From CAMDBL01 sp964498125 (GTDB lineage Bacteria > Pseudomonadota > Alphaproteobacteria > Rhizobiales > Hyphomicrobiaceae): 8,686 nucleotides of DNA. The position numbers and the translations under genes are program-made. The notes beneath the pieces are model-generated. The model saw nothing but the letters and a program-made list of their open reading frames with translations, was not told the DNA's origin and did no database searches. Below are positions 1-6,146 of this stretch, one piece after another (the first letter of the stretch is position 1; each line of letters begins with the position of its first letter). The DNA is taken from assembly GCA_964498125.1 (NCBI GenBank), contig CAZCGE010000136.1, forward strand, positions 1 through 8,686. Reading direction: 5' to 3'.

Positions 1-139
1 AAAAAGAGGCGCGCCCGCCGCTGAGCCCTCCGCTGGTCCGCTACGCGTCCCAGCTCCGGTCTCAGCGACGGGCCGTGTGCGGACGGCCGGGGTCAAAATT
101 GCACGCCGATAAGGGGTCAAAGTTCCGCGCCGATTGACA
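1..139. mobile_element. Terminal part of an IS21-like insertion sequence
   Basis: The stretch ends in TTGACA at 134-139, so on the minus strand the element would begin TGTCAA. Just inside are two near-identical 22-bp direct repeats, each starting GGGGTCAAA and ending CGCCGAT, with a 24-bp period. Multiple subterminal repeats containing a TTTGACCCC core, with a TG...CA terminus, are typical of the IS21 family (istA/istB elements). No transposase can be read in these 139 bases. A short frame, KKRRARR then stop at 22-24, could be the last codons of istB, but this is a guess. The rest of the element would lie left of the window. The outer boundary at 139 is inferred from the terminus and not from a visible target-site duplication. 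Confidence 0.6.
89..134. repeat. Tandem subterminal repeats of the IS end
   Basis: Copy 1 is at 89-110 and copy 2 at 113-134. They differ in three bases within the middle part (AATTGCA versus AGTTCCG) and share GGGGTCAAA at the start and CGCCGAT at the end. In IS21-like elements such repeats are transposase binding sites; that role is family knowledge, not shown here. Confidence 0.7.
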
Positions 140-419
140 AACCGGGCCCGGTACGAGCGCAAGGGGCGGCGCTATAGTCGGGCAGTCATGTCGCGAAGGG
201 CGTAGCTGGGGACAGCCACCATATTCAGGCTCGGGGTGATGTCTCTACTTGGCCCACCCCTGCCGTGATTCTGCTGCGTGCCGCAGCGGTCGCGATCGGA
301 GGGGGTTCGGACATCGGCGACAGTCGCTCGCCTGTGGCTGCTCCGGATCACGTGTCCGGGGTCGGCAGTGTTCGCCCTGACATGCCGCATGGCCCGTCGT
401 CATGGGCCGCCGGCCCCGG
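140..419. other. Intergenic stretch with no supportable gene
   Basis: This lies between the IS21-like end and the BKACE stop codon. The open frames on either strand have low-complexity Arg/Pro/Ala-rich translations typical of shadow frames in GC-rich DNA, and none has a convincing ribosome binding site. A short GC inverted repeat (GGCCC at 391-395, GGGCC at 404-408) lies just after the BKACE stop on the minus strand. It might help end transcription, but it has only 5 bp and no T-run. The stretch could hold debris of older insertions, but I recognise nothing. Confidence 0.5.
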
Positions 420-1253
420 TCACGCCGCCCTCAACCCCAGCATCTCGCGCGCCTGCTTGGGCGTGGCGACGGGGCGGTCGTATTTGGCGCACAGATCGGC
501 GACGCGTTTGACCAGCTGCGCGTTCGACTTGGCAAGCTCGGTCTTCTCGTAGCGGATGTTGTCCTCGAGGCCGGTGCGGCAATGGCCGCCCATTTCGAGC
601 GCCCAGTGGTTGCACTCGAGCTGGTGGCGGGCGATGCCGGCCGCGGTCCAGGTGGCGTCGGGGGCCAGCCGCTGCAATTCGGCGACCTGGAAATCGAGCA
701 CCTGGCGGATGCACGGCATGGCGTTCCTGACGCCGAGCACGAACTGTACGTGCAAGGGCTTCTTCAACAGGCCCTCCTCGGACATGCGGATCGCCTGGTA
801 CAGCATCGAGACGTCGAAGGCCTCGATTTCGGGCTTGACGTGGTACTGCAGCATCTTCGTCGCCAGCTCCTTGATCAGGTCGGGATGGTTCTCGTAGACG
901 CGCAGCGGGAAATTGCACGAGCCGGTCGACAGCGAGGCCATGTCGGGGCGGTGATGCAGCATGCCGCCGCGCTCGGCGCCGACGCCGGAGCGGCCGCCGG
1001 TGGAGAATTGGACGATCATGCCGGGGCAGTGCTTCTTGAGGCCCTCCTGCACGGCAGCGAACCGGTCGGGGTTCGAGGAGACGGTGCCGTCGTCGTTGCG
1101 GACGTGGATATGCGCCAGCGTGGCGCCGGCCTCAAAACTGGCATGTGTCGACTCGATCTGCTCGGCCACCGTCACCGGCACCGCCGGGTTGTCCGTCTTG
1201 GTCGGCACCGAGCCGGTGATGGCGACCGTGATGATGCAGGGCTTTGCGGTCAT
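420..1253 (-). CDS. BKACE-family beta-keto acid cleavage enzyme (DUF849)
   Basis: This 277-residue protein belongs to the BKACE/DUF849 family, best known from Kce, the 3-keto-5-aminohexanoate cleavage enzyme of lysine fermentation. Members condense a beta-keto acid with acetyl-CoA and split it into acetoacetate and a new CoA ester, using a divalent metal in a TIM barrel. The metal ligands are visible: H48 and H50 in HIHVR, and E230 in GGHCRTGLEDN (222-232), which also gives the catalytic R226 and D231. STGG (84-87) and the C-terminal SNAQLV and ATPKQAREML stretches are also family-typical. The length is normal. The start is supported by AGGAGAGG at 1264-1271, 10 bases upstream. It stands alone, with no pathway genes beside it, so its substrate cannot be named. 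Many bacteria carry several paralogues with different substrates, and the usual label '3-keto-5-aminohexanoate cleavage protein' should be read as a family name. Confidence 0.9.
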   Translation of the reverse strand: MTAKPCIITVAITGSVPTKTDNPAVPVTVAEQIESTHASFEAGATLAHIHVRNDDGTVSSNPDRFAAVQEGLKKHCPGMIVQFSTGGRSGVGAERGGMLHHRPDMASLSTGSCNFPLRVYENHPDLIKELATKMLQYHVKPEIEAFDVSMLYQAIRMSEEGLLKKPLHVQFVLGVRNAMPCIRQVLDFQVAELQRLAPDATWTAAGIARHQLECNHWALEMGGHCRTGLEDNIRYEKTELAKSNAQLVKRVADLCAKYDRPVATPKQAREMLGLRAA

Positions 1254-1452
1254 GACAGTGAGACCTCTCCTGGACAGGCATATTGAGACTCATAACGCCT
1301 GGTCGCCGTCCTGCCTATCGCTAATGGGCTGCCAGAGAAATGCGCACGGCAACGCCGCCACATCGGACGAGCCGCAACATGATTGGCAGGATCGGGATGA
1401 GGCGTCTCGCGAAAAGTTGAACAAAAGCAACGACTCACCTACAACTTCAAAG
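1254..1452. other. Spacer between dcd-like gene and BKACE gene
   Basis: About 200 bases separate the stop of the dCTP deaminase-like gene from the BKACE start, both on the minus strand. The BKACE promoter probably lies here, but I could not pick out a convincing -35/-10 pair. I see no strong hairpin plus T-run ending the dcd-like transcript, so read-through into the BKACE gene cannot be excluded. No other gene is supported here. Confidence 0.4.
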
Positions 1453-2061
1453 CTAGCCTTTGCTTTTGGAAATGTTTCGTTTTTTCCGTTCGAGGGGGTG
1501 TGTCTGATCCTGGTATCTGTCAGTAGCGCGAGCGCCGTAGGCGAGATCGTCCGGCAATGGCGTCTTCAGTTCAAAGAATGTAAGTTGACATGGACGGTCC
1601 ACAAGCGGCGTCAGCTTTATTGTCAAACTGCCAAGGTTGGCGATCTCGAGAATCAGGCTTCCACTCCACCCTGGCTGCACCCACGGCGCCGTCTGATGCA
1701 TGCTCAGTCCCATTCGGGCATATGTGCTTCGACCCTCGACACGTGCGATCAGGTAGTTGGGGACAGTGATGGACTCATAGGTCTTGGCCAAGACGAATTT
1801 ACCGGGAGGTAACTCGTAGGTCTCACGATCGCCGTGTGCGTCCGTCTCCTTCAACTCCTTGGTATCCCACAAGTTGAGGTTGCTATCGATTCCTTCAGCG
1901 ACCGAGACGGTGACGCCCTTGACGTCGCGCAGTTTGGTGAATTGGAACCCGAGCCTGAGATCAATCGCTGCGGGACCCCACTGCCGATCCACCAATTCAG
2001 GCGAGAACGCGATATCGCCTCGCGCCATGGCTTCCCTGATGTCGACTTGGGACAGAACCAT
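1453..2061 (-). CDS. dcd: dCTP deaminase-like protein (Dcd/dUTPase fold)
   Basis: This 202-residue protein resembles dCTP deaminase, which converts dCTP to dUTP (or to dUMP in bifunctional forms) as a homotrimer. The core runs from VEGRSTYARMGLSMHQTAPW to GWSGSLILEI. Against E. coli Dcd (193 residues; R110, S111, R115, T123, A124, E138) I read R111, S112, R116, T124, A125 and E139, with identical spacing of 27 from Ser to Glu. The C-terminal DRYQDQTHP (181-189) matches the conserved Tyr/Gln tail that closes over the nucleotide. The usual Asp of RIDPGWSG is Gln (WVQPGWSG, Q129), so this is a divergent branch and activity is not certain. It ends in a Lys/Arg-rich tail. It follows the 93-residue gene by 6 bp and has no clear ribosome binding site of its own, which suggests translational coupling and shared LexA-type control. 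GC is visibly lower than in flanking core genes. The symbol names the family, not proven orthology; a separate housekeeping gene is likely elsewhere. Confidence 0.85.
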   Translation of the reverse strand: MVLSQVDIREAMARGDIAFSPELVDRQWGPAAIDLRLGFQFTKLRDVKGVTVSVAEGIDSNLNLWDTKELKETDAHGDRETYELPPGKFVLAKTYESITVPNYLIARVEGRSTYARMGLSMHQTAPWVQPGWSGSLILEIANLGSLTIKLTPLVDRPCQLTFFELKTPLPDDLAYGARATDRYQDQTHPLERKKRNISKSKG

Positions 2062-2067
2062 GGGTGT

Positions 2068-2349
2068 TCACGCGGCGGCGGGTAGATAGGGTGAATTCCT
2101 ACCAATATGGGCAAGGCCCGTTGTGGTGAAGAATGAACCGCGCAGCTGCAATGAGATCGTAGTTTTTTGTACGGCAAGCACCCTTGCGCGAATGAAACTT
2201 TCTCCTCCACGTCGAACAACCTGGTCAGAGCCTATGAACCCCGATATCGGTCCGTCGAGGCTGTCAAGGGATACGAGGCTTTCATCAGAAAATGGACCGC
2301 GCCCAGTCCTTACCGGAATGAGGATCACGTCTCCAGCGGTGGTGGTCAT
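2068..2349 (-). CDS. Small unrecognised protein upstream of the dcd-like gene
   Basis: I do not recognise this 93-residue protein. I chose the ATG at 2349 because GGAGA (2356-2360 on the complement) sits 6 bases upstream and the LexA-type box lies just beyond. The longer in-frame reading back to 2538 would run through that promoter, and its translation looks non-coding. The sequence (MTTTAGDVILIPVRTGRGPF...) has alternating hydrophobic and polar residues, as in GDVILIPV (6-13), SFIRARVLAV (51-60) and TISLQLRGSFF (64-74). A small beta-rich fold is likely. There is no signal peptide, membrane segment or Cys/His metal site. Its stop is 6 bp before the dcd-like start, so the two should be co-transcribed. 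It could be a partner or regulator of the deaminase, or an unrelated SOS protein. GC is lower than in neighbouring core genes. Confidence 0.7.
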   Translation of the reverse strand: MTTTAGDVILIPVRTGRGPFSDESLVSLDSLDGPISGFIGSDQVVRRGGESFIRARVLAVQKTTISLQLRGSFFTTTGLAHIGRNSPYLPAAA

Positions 2350-2366
2350 GGGTTGTCTCCGATGTG

Positions 2367-2381
2367 GAACATATAGAGAAC
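2367..2381 (-). promoter_or_regulatory. LexA-type SOS box (GTTC-N7-GTTC)
   Basis: The minus strand reads GTTCTCTATATGTTC, an exact GTTC-N7-GTTC direct repeat. This is the operator form established for LexA in alphaproteobacteria. It sits inside a longer 10-bp tandem repeat, GAACATATAG on the plus strand at 2367-2376 and 2378-2387, with an 11-bp period, about one helical turn. It is 17 bases upstream of the 93-residue gene and overlaps the proposed -10, the right place for repression. Binding by LexA is inferred from sequence only. Confidence 0.75.
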
Positions 2382-2407
2382 ATATAGGATCATCAGATGT
2401 TCGGCAA
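2379..2407 (-). promoter_or_regulatory. Likely sigma-70 promoter of the small ORF-dcd operon
   Basis: On the minus strand, TTGCCG (2402-2407) and TATGTT (2379-2384) are separated by 17 bases, a plausible -35/-10 pair. Transcription would start near 2372, giving a leader of about 22 bases with the GGAGA ribosome binding site in it. The -10 lies within the GTTC repeat, so bound repressor would block RNA polymerase. Confidence 0.45.
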
Positions 2408-2630
2408 GCTGAAACGCAAGTCAGCGCCAACATGATGACACGAGTCCATCGATGTGGATGCGCAAGTTGTGGGTAGGTATGCCGACTGGCGATTCTGTCG
2501 CGGCCGGCAAGCCACAGTTCCACCCCGCCCCGTGCCAATCATGTCGGCAAGGAGGTTCGACCCTGGTTGGTTGCCGGCATTCGGCAGGACGGGTCCGAAT
2601 CCCAAGCAACGCGCCACGAGGAACACGCTC

Positions 2631-3869
2631 ATGGATTTCCCACCCGGCCAAGCCTACGCCTGGAACATGCAGGCGATCGGCTATCACGGCATGCTCGACA
2701 AGCCGGTGTTCAAGATGGCGCTGCACAAGGCCGGCGCGCGCTGGTACCTGTATGGCGCCACGTTCTGGCATCCTGGCCTGCACGTGCTCGACGTCACCGA
2801 TCCGACCAAGCCGCGCCACGTCCGCTTCATCGAGCTGCCGAAGAACACCTGGACACTGCAGGTGCAGGTCGCCGACGGGCGGATGATCACCTCCATGGAG
2901 ATGATCGCGCCGGGCTGGGGCGATATCCCCGGCGAGCCGTTCGACGAAGGCTTCATCATCTGGGATCTGACCGACCCGGAGAACCCGAAGCGGCAGGGCA
3001 CCTTCCGCACCGGAGGCAGGGGTACACACCGCAACTACTACGACGGCGGCAACATCGTCTATGCCACCGGCCTGCCGCCCGGCTACCAGGGTCACATCCT
3101 GCAGATCGTCGACATTTCCGACCCGATGCACCCGAAGGAAGTGTCGCGCTGGTGGAGGAAGGGACAGCATATCACCGGCGGCGAGGGCGGCGTGCATAAA
3201 GACGACTTCCTGCACGGCGGCGCCTACAAGCGCGGCAACCGCCTGTACATGCCGTATTCGGCCGGCGGCTTTGTCATTCTCGATCTGGACGATGTCAAGA
3301 ACCCGAAGCTGATCAGCGAGCTGCCGTTCTCGCCGCCGTTCCAGTCGTTCATCGCCGTGCACACCTCGCTGCCGCTGCAGAACCGCGAACTCGTCATCTG
3401 CAACTCGGAGGCGATCGTCGAGAATTGCAACGAGCCGTTGGGCTATGCCGGGATCGTTGATATTTCCAACGAAAAAGACCCGCGCCTGATCTCGTTGTTC
3501 CCGCTGCCGCAACCGCCGACGACAGCGCCTTATAAGAACTTCTGCGAGAAGGGCGGGCGATTCGGCCCACACAATCAGCATCAGTGGCAATACCAGGAGG
3601 GCGTGCTGCAGCACGACGAGACGATCTGCTATCTGACCTATTTCAATGCCGGACTGCGCGTCTACGACGTATCCGACGAGCGGCTGGTGAAGGAGACCGC
3701 CTTCTTCGTGCCGCCCGACCCCTTGCAGCAGAACGGCCCCCTGCCCAAGAGCAAGCTGGTGAACCAGACCGAGGACGTGGTGGTCGACATCCGAGGCAAT
3801 ATCTTCATTTCCGACAAGAACCACGGCATCTATGTGCTGCGCATGCAGCCGGGGGCTGGGAAGCGATGA
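2631..3869 (+). CDS. LVIVD-repeat beta-propeller protein
   Basis: This 412-residue protein is built from LVIVD-type repeats, short beta-propeller modules. The repeats are LHVLDVTDPTKPR (50-62), FIIWDLTDPENPK (108-120), LQIVDISDPMHPK (157-169), FVILDLDDVKNPK (214-226), AGIVDISNEKDPR (273-285), LRVYDVSDERLV (342-353) and a last strand IYVLRM (400-405). That suggests a six- or seven-bladed propeller. Conserved-looking histidines fall between blades, at GTHRNYYDGG, FLHGGAY and FGPHNQHQ, and could bind a metal or ligand; this is inference. No signal peptide or membrane segment is seen, so it is probably cytosolic. I chose the ATG at 2631 because GAGGAA (2618-2623) lies 7 bases before it. The frame stays open upstream with another ATG at 2541, which lacks a ribosome binding site. 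The function of the family is unknown and the neighbours give no clue. Confidence 0.85.
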   Translation: MDFPPGQAYAWNMQAIGYHGMLDKPVFKMALHKAGARWYLYGATFWHPGLHVLDVTDPTKPRHVRFIELPKNTWTLQVQVADGRMITSMEMIAPGWGDIPGEPFDEGFIIWDLTDPENPKRQGTFRTGGRGTHRNYYDGGNIVYATGLPPGYQGHILQIVDISDPMHPKEVSRWWRKGQHITGGEGGVHKDDFLHGGAYKRGNRLYMPYSAGGFVILDLDDVKNPKLISELPFSPPFQSFIAVHTSLPLQNRELVICNSEAIVENCNEPLGYAGIVDISNEKDPRLISLFPLPQPPTTAPYKNFCEKGGRFGPHNQHQWQYQEGVLQHDETICYLTYFNAGLRVYDVSDERLVKETAFFVPPDPLQQNGPLPKSKLVNQTEDVVVDIRGNIFISDKNHGIYVLRMQPGAGKR

Positions 3870-3899
3870 TGGTCGGAGCGAGGCCGGCACTCAGCCGGA

Positions 3900-3936
3900 C
3901 GAGGTCCGACATGTCCGGGTGTGCTGTCGGACCTCG
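3900..3936. terminator. 12-bp-stem hairpin between convergent genes
   Basis: CGAGGTCCGACA (3900-3911) pairs perfectly with TGTCGGACCTCG (3925-3936) around a 13-base loop. It lies 30 bp after the propeller gene stop and 14 bp after the corA stop on the other strand, as expected of a shared two-way terminator. No T-run follows on either strand, so it may act as a transcript-end stabiliser or a Rho-aided stop. Confidence 0.55.
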
Positions 3937-3950
3937 GCCCCCCGCGCTCG

Positions 3951-4922
3951 CTACAGCCACCCCTTTCGGCGGAAATAGATGTAGGGGATGATGCCGGACA
4001 GGAGCATCAACAGCAGGGCCATGGGATAGCCGAGTTGCCAGCCGAGTTCGGGCATGGCCTTGAAATTCATGCCATAAATCGAGGCCACCAGCGTCGGCGG
4101 CATCAGCATGACGGCGACCACCGAGAACAGCTTGATGATCTGGTTCTGCTCGGTGTTGATCATGCCGAGCGTGGCATCGAGCAGGAACGTGGTGCGCTCC
4201 GACAGGAAGCGCGCGTGATCCATCAGGGTGCGGATATCGTGCTGGGCGGTGCGGATGCGCTCCTGGGTCTGTGCATCGTCGGCGCGGGCCACCGCCATCT
4301 GCAGGAAATAATTCAGCAAGCGATCGAGCGAGAAGGCCGCTTCCTGGGCGCGCGCGTTGATGTCGCCCCCCTTGCCGACCGAGCGCAGGATAGCGTCGAG
4401 CCGCCGGTTGCGCGTCTGCTGGCCGCCCTTGATGTCGAAGATCTCGCGCGCCAGCCGGTCGACCTCGTCCTGGATTCTCTCGATCAGGTCGGCCTCGCGG
4501 TGGATGATGGACTCGATCAGTCCGATCGCCACCGCCGCGGCGCTGGTGCACGGCACGTCGCCTTTCTCGGCGCGGGCCAGGAATTGCGGCAGCGACTTCG
4601 GCTCGTGGTAGCGCACCGTGACCAGCCGCTTGCCGACCAGGATGAAGGTGAAGGAGCCGGTGTCGGGGCGCGGCTGCTCGATATTGTAGACGACGAAGGT
4701 CGTCATATAGGTGGCGCCGTTCTCCTGGTAGAGCCGGTTCGAGGGCTCGATCTCACGCATCTCGGCCCGCGTCGGGATCTGGATGCCGAGCAGCTGCTCG
4801 GCCGCCTTGTCCTCCTCCGGCGTCGGATTGAGCAGGTCGATCCAGACCGACTGCTCGTTGACGGTGGAGGCGCCCTCGCGCCTGACCAGCATCGCCCCCG
4901 TGGCGTCGTAGACCGTCAGCAT
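3951..4922 (-). CDS. corA: CorA magnesium/cobalt transport protein
   Basis: This 323-residue inner-membrane protein belongs to the CorA family of pentameric Mg2+ channels, which also pass Co2+ and Ni2+. The signature YGMNF is present, with GMN at 284-286 directly after the first membrane segment (about 264-283). The MPELGWQLGYP periplasmic loop and a second membrane segment (about 299-317) follow, then the basic tail FRRKGWL. The long N-terminal cytoplasmic part, with helical stretches from about 140 to 260, forms the usual funnel and stalk. The frame stays open upstream to an ATG at 5021. I chose the ATG at 4922 because GAGGAAGAGG lies at the right distance before it and because MLTVYDATGA is a normal family start. 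It stands as a single gene. CorA is not usually regulated by Mg2+ at transcription, and no Mg-sensing leader was recognised in the 193-base upstream spacer. Confidence 0.95.
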   Translation of the reverse strand: MLTVYDATGAMLVRREGASTVNEQSVWIDLLNPTPEEDKAAEQLLGIQIPTRAEMREIEPSNRLYQENGATYMTTFVVYNIEQPRPDTGSFTFILVGKRLVTVRYHEPKSLPQFLARAEKGDVPCTSAAAVAIGLIESIIHREADLIERIQDEVDRLAREIFDIKGGQQTRNRRLDAILRSVGKGGDINARAQEAAFSLDRLLNYFLQMAVARADDAQTQERIRTAQHDIRTLMDHARFLSERTTFLLDATLGMINTEQNQIIKLFSVVAVMLMPPTLVASIYGMNFKAMPELGWQLGYPMALLLMLLSGIIPYIYFRRKGWL

Positions 4923-5115
4923 GCAATGGTCCTCTTCCTCGGCCCTGTGGTGGCAGATCGTAGATTGGGTTGGCGCGGAATGGCTGTTCGCATATCGAAT
5001 CGCCGCATGTGGCCGCGCCAACCTACGTCTAGCCCCTAGCCGCGCGCTGTGTCATGGACAAGAAGAATGCCGGCTCTGAACTGGAAGGGCGCGGCGGCCC
5101 TGACGGATGCGACGC
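4923..5115. other. Spacer upstream of corA
   Basis: About 190 bases lie between the corA start and the stop of the DUF1194 gene. The stretch should hold the corA promoter (minus strand), but I could not assign -35/-10 boxes with confidence. No gene, strong hairpin or repeat stands out. Confidence 0.4.
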
Positions 5116-5892
5116 TTATTTGCCGGCGTGCGCCGACACGATGTTGCCCGCCTCCGGCGCCATGGCGATTTCCTTGATCAGCTTGTTGAGGATGGCGCGA
5201 TTGAAGGTCTCGAAGCCATCGGCCACCAGCGTGAAAGCGCCAGGGCCACCGATGACGTTGTCGCGGAAATAATTCTCCAGACCGCCTGGCGGATGCGTGT
5301 GGGCGGGGTTCCACGGCAGCGGCTCTGGCGACAGGATGACGAGGCCGTTGATGGTGATGCCGAGTTCCACCGCTGCATCGCGGGCATAGCTGGGCAGGGG
5401 ACCATTGGTGTTGGTGCCGTCGCCGGAAATGTCGATGACGCGGCGCGCGCTCTGGAACGGGCTGCGTTTCAGTTGCGTCATGCCGTATTCGATGGCGGCG
5501 CCAATCGCCGTGCGGTCCATGAACGTGCGCGGCTCGGCAACGAGGCGCTTGCTGAAGTGCTCGGCGTCGGCGGCGCTGGCGATCACGGACCAGTCGACGA
5601 TGATGGCCTGGGCGGACGTGCCCGACCATTCATAGTAGACGACGGCAATGCGGCCGAGCGGACCGGATTGGATGGCCTGGATCACCTTGGGATGGGTGAG
5701 GCCGCTGGCGTAGCCGTCCCGCTGCAGGCGGAACTCGCGTTCATCGACGCTGCGCGACACATCGGCGCCCAGCACCAGCAGCATGTCGACCTGGTTGTCG
5801 ACCAGGGCTTGTACCGGCTGGGCGTGTACCGGCACAGTCTGGCTGAACGCCAGCAGCACGGCAAAAATCAGGGCCCTTAGGCAATGTGACAT
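5116..5892 (-). CDS. Secreted DUF1194 von Willebrand factor A-like protein
   Basis: This 258-residue protein starts with a clear signal peptide: MSHCLRALIFAVLLAFSQ as charged and hydrophobic part, then PVHA with probable cleavage after A24. The mature part is a von Willebrand A-type domain of the DUF1194 family. The metal-ion site motif DxSxS is present as DVSRS (44-48), T128 in DRTAIGAAIEYG fits the third ligand position, and DISGDG (154-159) fits the fourth strand with Asp. The domain would bind a divalent ion and probably a protein partner in the periplasm; the partner is unknown. The frame is open to an ATG at 5919, but 5892 puts the signal peptide in standard form, with a weak GGGCGG upstream. 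It is divergent from the DHA2 exporter across a 254-base spacer. Confidence 0.85.
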   Translation of the reverse strand: MSHCLRALIFAVLLAFSQTVPVHAQPVQALVDNQVDMLLVLGADVSRSVDEREFRLQRDGYASGLTHPKVIQAIQSGPLGRIAVVYYEWSGTSAQAIIVDWSVIASAADAEHFSKRLVAEPRTFMDRTAIGAAIEYGMTQLKRSPFQSARRVIDISGDGTNTNGPLPSYARDAAVELGITINGLVILSPEPLPWNPAHTHPPGGLENYFRDNVIGGPGAFTLVADGFETFNRAILNKLIKEIAMAPEAGNIVSAHAGK

Positions 5893-6027
5893 GGCTGAAC
5901 CGCCCGAAGCTAGCGCCATCCCGTAGCCACAAGATTAGGCCGCCAAATTGGTTTGGTCGAGGGCCTTTCGTTGTCGCTTTTATTGTCGCGGCCAGGCAGA
6001 CTTGCGCGGACTATTTCAGCAAGCCCT

Positions 6028-6051
6028 CAACTGTGCATGACCTCACAGTTG
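6028..6051. promoter_or_regulatory. Inverted repeat in the divergent spacer, possible operator
   Basis: CAACTGTG (6028-6035) and CACAGTTG (6044-6051) are perfect 8-bp arms around 8 bases. The 24-bp span is the size of a typical dimeric repressor site. It lies about 95 bases before the exporter start, between it and the DUF1194 gene. No regulator gene is adjacent to this spacer. An operator role is inference. Confidence 0.35.
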
Positions 6052-6146
6052 CCTCGACGCGCGGTTTGGGCGCGTGCATTCTGCCGGTGCCGGATAAAGG
6101 CCCTGCGGGGCGGGCGGCGCAAACAGACGTGGGGCGAGACGCACGG

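Noticed and set aside
172..390. 72-residue minus-strand frame near the IS end as a transposase remnant
   Set aside because: I could not recognise any transposase motif. The sequence is Arg-rich and lacks a ribosome binding site.
402..1286. Long plus-strand open frame opposite the BKACE gene
   Set aside because: It is an antisense shadow of a clear BKACE gene. Its translation is rich in Arg, Gly, Ala and His with no family match, as usual in GC-rich DNA.
1453..2061. The Dcd-like protein as one of the known anti-phage dCTP deaminases
   Set aside because: The described defence deaminases (AvcD type) have a P-loop domain and a zinc-dependent cytidine deaminase domain. This protein has the trimeric Dcd/dUTPase fold, so defence by analogy is only a possibility.
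2350..2538. N-terminal extension of the 93-residue protein to an ATG at 2538
   Set aside because: It would make the LexA box and promoter coding, has no ribosome binding site, and its residues look non-coding.
2421..3890. 489-residue minus-strand open frame opposite the propeller gene
   Set aside because: The plus frame carries LVIVD repeats and a good ribosome binding site. The minus frame is a shadow and would also run through the SOS promoter region.
3921..5039. 372-residue plus-strand frame opposite corA
   Set aside because: The minus frame has the GMN motif, two membrane helices and the normal length. The plus frame has no recognisable domain.
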